Positions 37,549 to 47,436 of a DNA stretch of 47,436 bases are shown here, in pieces. Position 1 is the first letter of the stretch. Every line of letters starts with the position of its first letter. The notes beneath the pieces are model-generated. The model had not been told where the DNA came from. It worked only from the letters and a program-made list of their open reading frames with translations, and ran no database searches. Source of the stretch: Shewanella sp. NIFS-20-20 (GTDB lineage: Bacteria; Pseudomonadota; Gammaproteobacteria; Enterobacterales; Shewanellaceae); the NCBI RefSeq assembly GCF_019209865.1, contig NZ_JAHUTT010000029.1, positions 1 through 47,436 of the forward strand, in the 5' to 3' direction. The position numbers and the translations under genes were made by a program.

Positions 37549-38580
37549 ATGGAACTGGAACCACATCAATCTATTTGTATTTTACGCCTTTCTGCCATAG
37601 GTGATGTTTGCCACGCAGTGGCCATGGTGCAGGCGATTCAGCGTCACTATCCCACAGTTGCTATAACTTGGGTGATAGGCAAGGTTGAATACCAGTTATT
37701 AAAGCATCTCCCCGGTGTGGAATTTGTCATTTTTGACAAATCACAGGGATGGCGCAGCTACCAGCAATTGGCACAAGCACTTAAGGGGCGTAAATTTGAT
37801 GTGCTCCTGCATATGCAAGTCGCCTTACGGGCCAGCATTGCCTCATTATTTATTAAGGCGACCACCCGTATTGGTTTTGATAAAGCGCGCGCTAAAGAAG
37901 GCCAGTGGTTAGTGACCAATCAGGCGATTGCAGCTCAGAGGCAACCTCATGTATTGGATGGTTTTATGGGGTTTGCCAAAAAAATAGGCGTGACGGATTT
38001 AACGCCTCGCTGGAATATTCCAGTACCCGAGGCAGATACCGAGTTTGCCAAAGCGCACATTGCGACCGGGGCTAAGGTATTAATTATCTGCCCGTCAGCC
38101 AGTAAGGCTGAACGTAATTGGTTGCCTGAGCGTTATGGCGCGATTGCGGACTATGCCAACGAACGAGGTTTGCGGGTATTGCTTTGTGGTGGCCCAAGTG
38201 ACAGTGAGCAGCAATTGGCCACGCAAATTCAAGCTCATTGTCGTGCAGAGCTAACTAATTTGGTTGGAAAAACCACTTTGTGTCAATTGCTCGCACTATT
38301 AAAGCGCGCGACCGTGGTCATTGCTCCTGATACTGGACCGGCGCACATGGCGGTGACTCAAGGCACAGCCGTGATCGGCTTATATGCGCATTCCAATCCT
38401 GGTCGGACAGGCCCTTACCTGTCACAAGAGCGGGTGGTCAGTGTTTATGAGCAAGTGATGACCGAACAGTATCCAAACCAAACGATGGCTTGGGGAACTC
38501 GCGCTAAAGGTCACGAGTTAATGGCAAAGATCAGCGTTGAGCAAGTGGTCGATCAATTGGCTGAATTTGTCTGTCGTTAA
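37549..38580 (+). CDS. GT9 glycosyltransferase, heptosyltransferase-like
   Basis: Protein of 343 residues of the ADP-heptose:LPS heptosyltransferase family, acting on the LPS inner core. Marks: 'ICILRLSAIGDVCHAVAMVQ' at the N-terminus, 'HLPGVEFVIFDK', 'CPSASKAERNWLPERYG', 'LLCGGPSDSEQQ', 'LVGKTTLCQLLALL', and the family signature 'APDTGPAHMAVTQGTAVIGLY'. Closest by pattern to WaaC/WaaF-type enzymes, but which heptose it adds cannot be read. It begins a two-gene plus-strand unit. Confidence 0.85.
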   Translation: MELEPHQSICILRLSAIGDVCHAVAMVQAIQRHYPTVAITWVIGKVEYQLLKHLPGVEFVIFDKSQGWRSYQQLAQALKGRKFDVLLHMQVALRASIASLFIKATTRIGFDKARAKEGQWLVTNQAIAAQRQPHVLDGFMGFAKKIGVTDLTPRWNIPVPEADTEFAKAHIATGAKVLIICPSASKAERNWLPERYGAIADYANERGLRVLLCGGPSDSEQQLATQIQAHCRAELTNLVGKTTLCQLLALLKRATVVIAPDTGPAHMAVTQGTAVIGLYAHSNPGRTGPYLSQERVVSVYEQVMTEQYPNQTMAWGTRAKGHELMAKISVEQVVDQLAEFVCR

Positions 38581-38617
38581 AGATGATTGGCTATTAGTCA
38601 ATACAAAGAGAGTCAGT

Positions 38618-39685
38618 ATGTTAACCAGTCCTAAAGTGTTGTTTGTGCCCGTTTCGTCAGCCGAGGGGATTGGCGAATATATGCGTTCCATAATTTTTGC
38701 CGAGGCGATTAAAGCTCGATGGCCTGATGCAGAAATACATTTTATGCTCAGCAACCAAGCCCCTTATGCAAGTCAGTGTCCATTTCCTTGCACTCTATTA
38801 AATCAAAGCCCGACAAAAGAAGTGAAGGCCGTGAATCATTTCATGGAACAATTTATGCCTGATTTAGTCATCTTTGATGCATCCGGTCGTCAGTCGCAAT
38901 TGCAAAAAGCTCACTCACTCGGTGCTAAAGTTGTCTTTATCAGTCAGCATAAACGTAAACGTAGTCGAGGTATGAAAATTGGCCGGGCTCGGGTCACTGA
39001 CAGTCATTGGGTTGTTCAACCTGAGTTTGTAATCGGGCCAGTTTCCAGTTTGGATTGCTGCAAACTGAAGTTGCTCAAAAAACCACTACCTCTAAATATT
39101 GGCCCTGTATTTACTGCGCCTGATAGGGTTGAGCAAAATAAATTACTGAAAAAGTACCAGTTACAACAAGATAAGTTTGTCCTATTTAATGCGGGATCGG
39201 GGGGGCATAAAATAGGTCAACAATTGGCGGCAGATATTTTCGCATCTGTGGCTACTGAGGGGGCGGCAAACTCGGGTGTCATGAGTGTCATGGTGTTTGG
39301 CCCAAATTACCCCAAGCCTTTACCGCAACTAGAGGGTGTCATTTGCATTTCTTCAATTTCTAATGCTGATTTCATTAATTTATTAACACTGGCTCAAGGG
39401 GCGGTTATTAGCGGTGGTGACACCTTACTTCAATCAATTGCTTTACATGTGGCGACATTAGCAGTGCCGGTATCTAAAGACCAACCCGCAAGAATTAAGG
39501 TGTGTTTTGACCAAGGATTGATTCTGAGTTGTGCGACTGAAAAAGAGGCCATGATTGAGCAATATCAGAGCTTGTTATCCCAAGTAACCCGCGACAAATT
39601 AGTGTCTGCGATGTTACGTAACCCGACAATGGATGGTTTAGCTTTGGGCCTCTGTGAAATAGAGCGGTTGCTAAGAGATCATTAG
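38618..39685 (+). CDS. Putative GT-B glycosyltransferase
   Basis: Protein of 355 residues with a two-domain GT-B look: 'KVLFVPVSSAEGIGEYMRS' near the start resembles the MurG-like N-terminal loop, and the C-terminal half has 'FNAGSGGHKIGQQLAADIF', 'MVFGPNYPKPL' and 'GAVISGGDTLLQSIALHV', similar to nucleotide-sugar sites of GT28-type enzymes. The start is the ATG at 38618, preceded by AGAGAG, 37 bases after the previous gene; the frame is open further but would overlap it. Probable role in LPS core or O-antigen assembly; donor and acceptor unknown. Confidence 0.65.
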   Translation: MLTSPKVLFVPVSSAEGIGEYMRSIIFAEAIKARWPDAEIHFMLSNQAPYASQCPFPCTLLNQSPTKEVKAVNHFMEQFMPDLVIFDASGRQSQLQKAHSLGAKVVFISQHKRKRSRGMKIGRARVTDSHWVVQPEFVIGPVSSLDCCKLKLLKKPLPLNIGPVFTAPDRVEQNKLLKKYQLQQDKFVLFNAGSGGHKIGQQLAADIFASVATEGAANSGVMSVMVFGPNYPKPLPQLEGVICISSISNADFINLLTLAQGAVISGGDTLLQSIALHVATLAVPVSKDQPARIKVCFDQGLILSCATEKEAMIEQYQSLLSQVTRDKLVSAMLRNPTMDGLALGLCEIERLLRDH

Positions 39686-39686
39686 T

Positions 39687-39726
39687 AAAAAAAGGTATAA
39701 CCAAGTCAATTTATCTTGGTTATACC
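39687..39726. terminator. Terminator between converging sugar-transferase genes
   Basis: GGTATAACCAAG and CTTGGTTATACC form a perfect 12-bp stem with a 9-base loop. On the minus strand a run of seven Ts follows, so it ends the tagD-like gene; it may also stop the plus-strand operon. Confidence 0.88.
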
Positions 39727-39735
39727 GAATATAAC

Positions 39736-40131
39736 TTACAATTTCTTAGTTATTTCAATGATTTCCGTAGTTGAAATCGATGGGGTTCTTGGGAAATAAA
39801 TCACGTCACACAAATCGTTTAAATGATCGAATTTTCCAAACCAATCATCTCCCATGGCCAAAATGTCAGCATTATAATGTTGAATATATTTACGCTTAAG
39901 TTCCAATGAATGTTCTACAAACACGTCAGACACAAACTTAAGAGATTTTATAATTTTTATGCGACTGGCTTCATCATAAATTGGCATTCTACCTTTTTTA
40001 TTGAAATTTAATTGGTCGCTGGAAACACCGACAATCAATTCATTTCCAAGCGTTGCACAACGTTCTAAAATATTGATGTGGCCAATATGAAAAACATCAA
40101 ATGTGCCAAAAGTGATGATTCGCTTACTCAA
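39736..40131 (-). CDS. tagD: Glycerol-3-phosphate cytidylyltransferase-like protein
   Basis: Makes CDP-glycerol from CTP and glycerol-3-phosphate if the function of its relatives holds. The 131 residues line up with Bacillus TagD: 'ITFGTFDVFHIGHINILERC' with the HxGH motif, 'MGDDWFGKFDHLNDLCDVIYF', 'RTPSISTTEI'. The start is TTG behind AAGGAG (8-base spacing) and overlaps the licD-like stop by four bases, so the two are translated together. The region is AT-rich, unlike the flanking core genes, which suggests transfer. An ethanolamine or other phospho-alcohol substrate is possible. Confidence 0.82.
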   Translation of the reverse strand: MSKRIITFGTFDVFHIGHINILERCATLGNELIVGVSSDQLNFNKKGRMPIYDEASRIKIIKSLKFVSDVFVEHSLELKRKYIQHYNADILAMGDDWFGKFDHLNDLCDVIYFPRTPSISTTEIIEITKKL

Positions 40132-41003
40132 CTGAGGGACTCCTTGAGACTAAACTTGATCTCAATCGGGCTATGGGTGATTTGTTGAGACTCATCCGGA
40201 ATCTTCATATAATCACCATATTTTTCTTGAAGATATTTATTAACGTTTTTAGGTACATTAATTTCTATATCTTCAAACTTCATTGTTATCAATGGATAGA
40301 GGTCTTCATGTTTAATCAAGTCGTTGAACATGACATTGCCAATTGCATCGACTTCGTGGTTGTTATTTTTTTGATGAAGGTCATCGATAATTTTAAATGC
40401 TTCTTTTGAACAATTTATCTTATAAACAGATCGATAGTAGTGTGTTTTAAGACAAGCAAATAAATTTTTACGTTTATAAGATGTCCACAGCGTTCTACGA
40501 AACCTATCAATGCAAGATTTAATTTCAGATTTTTCTTTTGATAACTCTTTGACGTTATCCCATGGGAAAATGTCAATGAAAATCCCATGATTAATGTCAT
40601 AGTTTTTTCGATTGCGTTCTAAAAATAATGTGTTGGAATCACGTACTTTTGTAAAATAGAGTGGATATTCTTTATCTGTATAAAAATGCTGAATAAATAA
40701 GTTTTCTGGCAACTCGCTTTGAAGCGTTAAAAACTTGTTGTAGTCAGCTCTTGACATTGCAATATCAATATCATCATCCCAAGGAATAAATCCTTGATGT
40801 CTGACAGCACCAAGGGCAGTTCCACCAATAGCAAAATAATTAATTTCATTTCTGTTGAAAACGTCAATTAATTGTTTCATCATGTTGATTTGATGTAGTT
40901 GAACTTTTCTTGTTAAACTCAAAGCAATTGCCCCATTTTCAAATGCAGAGGCAATTCTATTCAAGATTAAGATTGCTGCAATGTAAATATTCGATGATTT
41001 CAA
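40128..41003 (-). CDS. LicD/fukutin-family phosphotransferase
   Basis: Protein of 291 residues. The LicD core is clear: 'YFAIGGTALGAVRHQGFIPW', followed by 'DDDIDIAMSRADYNKFL' with the metal-binding Asp residues, then 'GIFIDIFPWDNV'. Relatives transfer phosphocholine or other phospho-alcohols from CDP-linked donors to surface sugars. Paired with the CDP-glycerol-type enzyme downstream, glycerol phosphate transfer is a reasonable guess. The start is unsure: TTG at 41003 has no ribosome-binding site, and ATGs at 40883/40880 are alternatives. The gene is AT-rich. Confidence 0.82.
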   Translation of the reverse strand: MKSSNIYIAAILILNRIASAFENGAIALSLTRKVQLHQINMMKQLIDVFNRNEINYFAIGGTALGAVRHQGFIPWDDDIDIAMSRADYNKFLTLQSELPENLFIQHFYTDKEYPLYFTKVRDSNTLFLERNRKNYDINHGIFIDIFPWDNVKELSKEKSEIKSCIDRFRRTLWTSYKRKNLFACLKTHYYRSVYKINCSKEAFKIIDDLHQKNNNHEVDAIGNVMFNDLIKHEDLYPLITMKFEDIEINVPKNVNKYLQEKYGDYMKIPDESQQITHSPIEIKFSLKESLS

Positions 41004-41138
41004 ATTTAATTGCTAGTTGTTGCGCGATTGTTGTTTGTGGTTGGCTTCTTGGGTTTGTTTGTTTTTTGGGTGTTTTTGTATCGTTGCAATTTTTTAGCTA
41101 ATAGCTGGCTTCGTCATGGTGTACTGCCACACGCTGAA
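41004..41138 (-). other. C/A-rich, G-poor leader between GT4 and licD-like genes
   Basis: Read on the minus (transcribed) strand, 41025-41095 is rich in C and A and poor in G, for example CAAAAACACCCAAAAAACAA. This is the composition of Rho-loading sites. No hairpin terminator is seen. Confidence 0.4.
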
Positions 41139-42251
41139 TTATATTAACTCTTTAATGGTACTTAACCATGCCTCGCCCCAAGCTTCCTGTGAGCTTGCAG
41201 TAGAAATGGTCTGTAATCCATTTTGGGCCAGTGACTTTGACGCTGCTAAGTGTGTTACTGACTGCATTAATGCATATTCAAATTGTTTTTCGCTTGGCAT
41301 AATTAACCAACCATTATATTTGTTAATCAATAAGTTGGATAGCCCGCCTACATTTGAACTAATCACGAGACAACCTGCAGCCATCGCTTCAATCATAGAG
41401 AGCGACGTGCCTTCTGAACCGAGAGTAGGAATGATGGCGATATGATGGTCTTTATGGATTGAGTAGCTTTCATTTGGGCCATATTTAATTATTGAAACCT
41501 TTGGGTTGTCATTAAATAATTTATGAAGATAACTTTCTAATGGACCACTTCCAGCAAAAGTAATGCTGACATTATGGCTTTCTATTAGTTTTTTTATAAT
41601 AGGTGCAATAAAACCTATTCCACGATAATCTACAAATCTTCTAGCAATAATTATTTTTATATCATTCAATTCACTCCATTTTTTTTCAAAATCTATTTCG
41701 GTTATTTTTTCTTGATAAAAATTATAAATGACTTTCACTTTGTTGTTGTCGGTATTAAACCAAGTGCGGTACCAGTTCACAAAGTTATGGTCAACACAAA
41801 CTAATGTTGTATTGCTATTGATATATGACAAATACTTAATCTGATTGACTAATGAGCCGGGAAATTGCAGGAATTTATTCTTGTTCTTTTTAGGTTTATC
41901 CCAAGAAATACCATGTTGAATTGCAATTGTTTTAAAGCCCCTCATGTTAACTGAGTAAGTGTCAGTGGCAAAAATAACAATGTCATTGCGTCTGTCTGCG
42001 TTATTTTTCACCCATTTAGTAAGGGCGAATTTTTTTAAATTCCCTCTTAAAATACCTGTATTTACTCCATGAATAGTCAGATCTTTTTCTTTATGAGTAA
42101 ATTCAGAACTTGCAGGTTGCACTATATGGCATGACCACCCTTGCCGTTTGAATAAGTCAATCAAATTCAATATATAATTTTCAATGCCACCGATGGTGTT
42201 CATTGTTCCGTCATCATTGAACATGGCTCGATAAATAATGTAAATGTTCAT
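41139..42251 (-). CDS. GT4 family glycosyltransferase
   Basis: Protein of 370 residues of the retaining GT4 family. The N-terminal domain has 'IGGIENYILNLIDLFKRQGW', and the C-terminal domain has 'IIIARRFVDYRGIGFIAPII', 'TFAGSGPLESYLHKLF' and the donor-binding motif 'GSEGTSLSMIEAMAAGC' with the conserved Glu pair. It would act on a surface polysaccharide at the cytoplasmic membrane. The start overlaps the wecB stop (ATGA). The sugar is unknown. AT-rich like its neighbours. Confidence 0.88.
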   Translation of the reverse strand: MNIYIIYRAMFNDDGTMNTIGGIENYILNLIDLFKRQGWSCHIVQPASSEFTHKEKDLTIHGVNTGILRGNLKKFALTKWVKNNADRRNDIVIFATDTYSVNMRGFKTIAIQHGISWDKPKKNKNKFLQFPGSLVNQIKYLSYINSNTTLVCVDHNFVNWYRTWFNTDNNKVKVIYNFYQEKITEIDFEKKWSELNDIKIIIARRFVDYRGIGFIAPIIKKLIESHNVSITFAGSGPLESYLHKLFNDNPKVSIIKYGPNESYSIHKDHHIAIIPTLGSEGTSLSMIEAMAAGCLVISSNVGGLSNLLINKYNGWLIMPSEKQFEYALMQSVTHLAASKSLAQNGLQTISTASSQEAWGEAWLSTIKELI

Positions 42252-43375
42252 TGTGTATATACCTGATAACGGGACTTTATAATATCAGCAATTTTGACAC
42301 ATGCATTACCATCTCCATATGGGTTTTCGGTATGGCCAAATGCATGGGGATCATTTATTAGCTGATTGACTTCTTTTACAATCTTCTCAATGTCAGTGCC
42401 TACCAATTTAACCGTACCGGCTTCTACAGCTTCAGGACGTTCAGTTTTATCACGTAGAACTAGCACTGGTTTTTTTAGTGAAGGTGCTTCTTCTTGAATG
42501 CCACCTGAATCTGTTAAAATAATGTTGGCCATATCCATCAACGCGACAAACGATTGATAGTCTAAGGGGGAGATTAAGTGGAAGTTAGGTAAATTACCTA
42601 AAAAATCATGTACAGGCTTTTGAACTTGTGGGTTTAGATGAACAGGATATACAAGCTGTACCTCAGGATGGGCAAGCGCAATCATCTTTAATGCGGCACA
42701 GATATTTTCAAATCCAACGCCAAAATTCTCTCGTCTATGGCCGGTGATAAGGATGACCAGTTTATTCTGTATTTTAGGTAATATGGATGTAATTTCAGGT
42801 AATGCTTGAATGCCTTGTCGCTGGATATGCTTCCTTGTTTCTAGCAAAGCATCAATTACTGTATTCCCAGTAACGTAAATATCCTGAGTGCGAATCCCTT
42901 CTCGTGTTAAATTATCAGCAGCTGATTTTGTCGGTGCAAAATGCAGTTTTGTTAACACCGCCGTTAACTTTCGATTTGCCTCTTCTGGCCAGGGCGAATG
43001 GATATCCCCAGTTCGTAATCCCGCCTCCACATGACCAACATCAACCTTTTGGTAAAATGCGGCCAATGCGGCTGCAAATGAGGTGGTCGTATCCCCATGA
43101 ACTAGCACGAGTTGAGGTTGAAATTGTTGAATTACTTGACCAACGCCTTCTACGATTGCGCCGGTTAACCATTCAAGAGTCTGATTAGGCTTCATTAAAT
43201 CCAAATCAAAATCTGGGGTGAGCTCGAAGATATCTAGCACTTGGTCAAGCATCTGCCGGTGCTGGGCAGTAACGCAAATCTTGACGTCTAAGAGGGGATC
43301 ATCAGCTAATACTTTCGCTAATGGACACATTTTAATTGCTTCGGGCCGAGTGCCAAACACTAGAAGAATTTTCAC
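42248..43375 (-). CDS. wecB: UDP-N-acetylglucosamine 2-epimerase (non-hydrolysing)
   Basis: Interconverts UDP-GlcNAc and UDP-ManNAc, a precursor for many surface glycans. The 375 residues fit the family: 'VFGTRPEAIKMCPLAKVL', 'TAQHRQMLDQVL', 'VHGDTTTSFAAALAAFY', 'HVEAGLRTG', 'TGHRRENFG', 'LTDSGGIQEEAPSL'. Start codon GTG. It leads the polycistronic block wecB-GT4-licD-tagD on the minus strand. No ManNAc dehydrogenase is present nearby. Confidence 0.95.
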   Translation of the reverse strand: MKILLVFGTRPEAIKMCPLAKVLADDPLLDVKICVTAQHRQMLDQVLDIFELTPDFDLDLMKPNQTLEWLTGAIVEGVGQVIQQFQPQLVLVHGDTTTSFAAALAAFYQKVDVGHVEAGLRTGDIHSPWPEEANRKLTAVLTKLHFAPTKSAADNLTREGIRTQDIYVTGNTVIDALLETRKHIQRQGIQALPEITSILPKIQNKLVILITGHRRENFGVGFENICAALKMIALAHPEVQLVYPVHLNPQVQKPVHDFLGNLPNFHLISPLDYQSFVALMDMANIILTDSGGIQEEAPSLKKPVLVLRDKTERPEAVEAGTVKLVGTDIEKIVKEVNQLINDPHAFGHTENPYGDGNACVKIADIIKSRYQVYTQ

Positions 43376-43591
43376 AATAGTCCAACTTAATATGCTTATT
43401 TGTTTGTTTATAACACCTTATGATTGAAGCCAGTTTGGGGCGATTAGCATCATATCTTAAGGCGACTTGATTGACGTTATGGCGAATATTCTACTGAACT
43501 TGGGGACTGCTTTCTATGCAATTAGTATGTTTTACATGATAGTGACAATTTAAAGTATGCTGCGATTATTATTAAAACATGATTAATTACT
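43376..43591. other. Gap upstream of wecB
   Basis: A 216-base AT-rich gap between wecB and the wavE pseudogene. It could hold the wecB promoter; I find no ops element or other distinct signal. Confidence 0.35.
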
Positions 43592-44484
43592 TTAGGTTAG
43601 CGGTAAAAGTCCAATATTTAAGCCTTGATAACGGATTATTGATTGCGCGCTTCCAACCGATATGACGAAATAACTAAAATTTTGTAACTTGTAAGCTTGG
43701 TTCCCAGTATGTCTTGTACAATATTTGCCAATCAAGCCTAACCCGAGTTGTTCTAGTACAACCAAATTCGATGCAACAAATTTTTGCCAGTATTGTTTGT
43801 GTTCTTTCGTCCCTGCGTGCCGATGCATAAGCGTTGATGAATGATTATCTAGCTGGTTGAGCCAAAGCTGACACAATGATTGTTCGGCATGTAACGGTGA
43901 GTATTTGGTCGTCGATTCGCATACTGAATCATCAATATCTGTTGCTAGAAGTATTGACCAGATACTGAGGAGGTCTTGTGTTAGGCCGTATTGAAATAAT
44001 CACTTGGGTGCATGATCACCTCAAAACCCTCGGAAAATTTGCGAAAATAACAACTGCTGAATACCACTCTTTGCTGAAACCTACGATCGGCGACCGCTCT
44101 TTTTGGGAAATCTTGTTGATAGAATACAAATTGGTTGCCGAGCAGATAATTATCCGCCCTTAGTTTCACTGCGTATTTTGTGGTGACACTGCTTAATCCT
44201 TGTTGTGTCGACACAATCTGACGATTAAAGTTTTGATATAGCACATTACCATGGACATTTTTAGCAATGACGTTGGGTCTAGGATCCTGATTGAGTAGTA
44301 ATATATCGGGTATAAGGCCGCTGTAGCCCTGTCCTTCCCAGGTCGACAGAATCACTGTGGCACCCGGTAAAAACTCACGAATACTGGCAATGCAATGATG
44401 GGTAATGCCTGGCACTTGAAGGCGTTCTGCGCTTGCTTGTACGGGGCCTTGAAGAACCACGCTGATATCGTTAAAGCGAATCAT
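43592..44484 (-). pseudogene. wavE: WavE-family LPS biosynthesis gene, frameshifted
   Basis: The first 163 or so codons read as an intact WavE N-terminus ('ISVVLQGPVQ', 'STWEGQGY', 'MHPSDYF') and then hit a stop at 43983. In another frame the protein continues at once with 'QYGLTQDLLSIWSILLA' and runs to a stop at 43592, giving about 297 residues, the normal family length. A single missing base in the AAA run at 43994-43996 explains the break. WavE is a glycosyltransferase-like protein of LPS core synthesis first named in Vibrio cholerae. It overlaps the upstream HAD gene by ATGA, as expected of an operon. A sequencing error is possible. Confidence 0.85.
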
Positions 44485-45116
44485 GCGGATGGCTGCCAGA
44501 GTGTGAGGTAGGCTTCATATTCACTGGGTACACCGCAAAAGATGACCTCTTTTCGCTCCTATTCGGTGATAGCGAATATCTTTCCCTGCTTTAATCAGGT
44601 GATTGTAAAGTGGCGCAATATAAAGCTCGGCTTGTTGCCAGGCTGTGGCCGGTCTTTTGACTTCGCATTCAAAGGTCAATGTGAAATCTTTTGCATGACT
44701 AAAATGATATAGGCCGGTGCTACTTAGATTTGAGACCGGATGTTTTTCGACGGTCGCGATGACTCGGTCATCAATATAAAACCCCTGATGACCACACCAA
44801 GGTTTGCCCACGATGATCTCATCATAAGGCACCTGATATTTTGTTAGCCAAGCGACAATGGTCGGTAAAGCATAATGTTGATTTTGCGAACGTTCCCATC
44901 ACAGCGGCGCATGTTGCCCGCGGTAGCAATCACGATGGTAAAGCCCTCAGCATGGTATTGTTGCAGCTTGGCAATGACATCAAGGCGCGGCAATACATTG
45001 GCGTAATCGGTGCTATTCGCTTGAGTTAAGGTCCCATCGAGATCGATGATCAAGCTTCTTGATTCGTTACCTACTGAAAAAGAAAATAGTGTAAGTCGTA
45101 AGCAAGGGTGAACCAA
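44481..45116 (-). pseudogene. HAD-type capsular polysaccharide biosynthesis gene, two frameshifts
   Basis: The N-terminal part has the HAD motif 'LIIDLDGTLT' and 'FTIVIATAGNMRR', where relatives have Arg instead of Gly. Near 44876-44881 the frame breaks; a second frame continues 'HYALPTIVAWLTKYQVPYDE', 'GKPWCGHQGFYIDD', 'SSTGLYHF' and 'ELYIAPLYNHLI'. Near 44558-44559 it breaks again; a third frame completes it with 'RKEVIFCGVPSEYEAYLTLW' and a stop overlapping the wavE start. No ATG lies at the expected N-terminus. Two frameshifts, a changed key residue and a missing start indicate a decayed gene rather than a reading error alone. Confidence 0.82.
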
Positions 45117-45273
45117 GCCACATACGGGCTAAACTTGGTTAATCTGACGTCAGATTATAGCGCCGTTCGGCTTAGATGACCGATTAATCGCCGATGTCAG
45201 AGCGGGGGGGCATTTGATTCACTTTAATGCGATAAAACATTCACAAATGATGGCGTCCAAGGTAGGATCTTAG

Positions 45274-47275
<2,002 letters not shown>

Positions 47276-47313
47276 GGCGTAAATACTGAGCACAATAAAG
47301 GCGCCCATCGGGT

Positions 47314-47345
47314 AATGCCGTTCACTTAGTGTGAACGGCATTTTT
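47314..47345 (+). terminator. Terminator after the Wzi-family gene
   Basis: AATGCCGTTCAC and GTGAACGGCATT pair perfectly around TTAGT and are followed by further Ts, 38 bases after the stop codon. Confidence 0.9.
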
Positions 47346-47436
47346 CTTAGACTTAATGGGATACTTGTTTTTACTCATTTTTAACGCACGTGGATAGGCC
47401 CTATCCCGTTTCCCATCAAGCTTGAACTGTCTCGCA

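Overview
The window looks like chromosomal DNA of a Shewanella-type gammaproteobacterium. The protein sequences and several neighbourhoods point there: the hutI/hutCUH block, the kbl-tdh-glpE-glpG run, polA/spf/engB/cytochrome c4, and the waaA-kdkA-coaD lipopolysaccharide (LPS) core region. The organism is inferred from protein resemblance and gene order only. I found no tRNA, rRNA, CRISPR array or intact insertion sequence.

Layout. 1-7.7 kb is accessory: the 3' part of a REP-associated (RAYT/IS200-like) transposase, a small hypothetical gene, a large secreted multidomain GH19 chitinase with long flanking non-coding DNA, and a chemoreceptor with an HBM sensor domain. 7.8-13.2 kb is histidine utilisation: hutI divergent from hutC-hutU-hutH, with a perfect HutC-type operator between them. 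13.3-23 kb holds a YbdG-like mechanosensitive channel, a membrane-bound PAS-GGDEF-EAL protein, PldB, a DUF885 lipoprotein, adenosine deaminase and hemN. 23.2-30.6 kb is a housekeeping block on mostly the minus strand: DUF2489 protein, yihI, a methyltransferase-like protein, cytochrome c4, engB and polA. 31-35.3 kb carries glpG, glpE, tdh, kbl and a TetR regulator. 35.4-47.3 kb is cell-envelope: waaA, kdkA, two glycosyltransferases, an AT-rich minus-strand surface-polysaccharide block (tagD-like, licD-like, GT4, wecB), two frameshifted pseudogenes (wavE and a HAD-type capsular biosynthesis gene), coaD and a Wzi-family outer-membrane protein.

Regulatory RNAs are the most interesting content. 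The gap between engB and polA encodes Spot 42 (spf), recognisable by its 5' end and terminator. Directly downstream, on the same strand, is a second well-formed RNA candidate (about 27289-27416) with a -10 element, three hairpins and its own terminator. I do not recognise it and consider it a possible undescribed small RNA. The 800-base gap between the methyltransferase gene and cytochrome c4 has no protein gene; its minus strand holds a CsrB/CsrC-family RNA with about 17 GGA motifs, a consensus -10, a partial UvrY/GacA-type upstream site and a strong terminator. Gene order around it (yihI side / csr RNA / engB / spf / polA) parallels the Escherichia coli csrC-yihA-spf-polA region.

How genes work together: HutH, HutU and HutI carry out the first three steps of histidine breakdown under HutC. 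Kbl and Tdh form the threonine-to-glycine pathway. WaaA adds Kdo to lipid A and KdkA phosphorylates it. The TagD-like enzyme would supply CDP-glycerol, and the adjacent LicD-like protein may transfer a phospho-alcohol group to a surface glycan. The WavE and HAD genes of the same region are broken by three single-base frameshifts.
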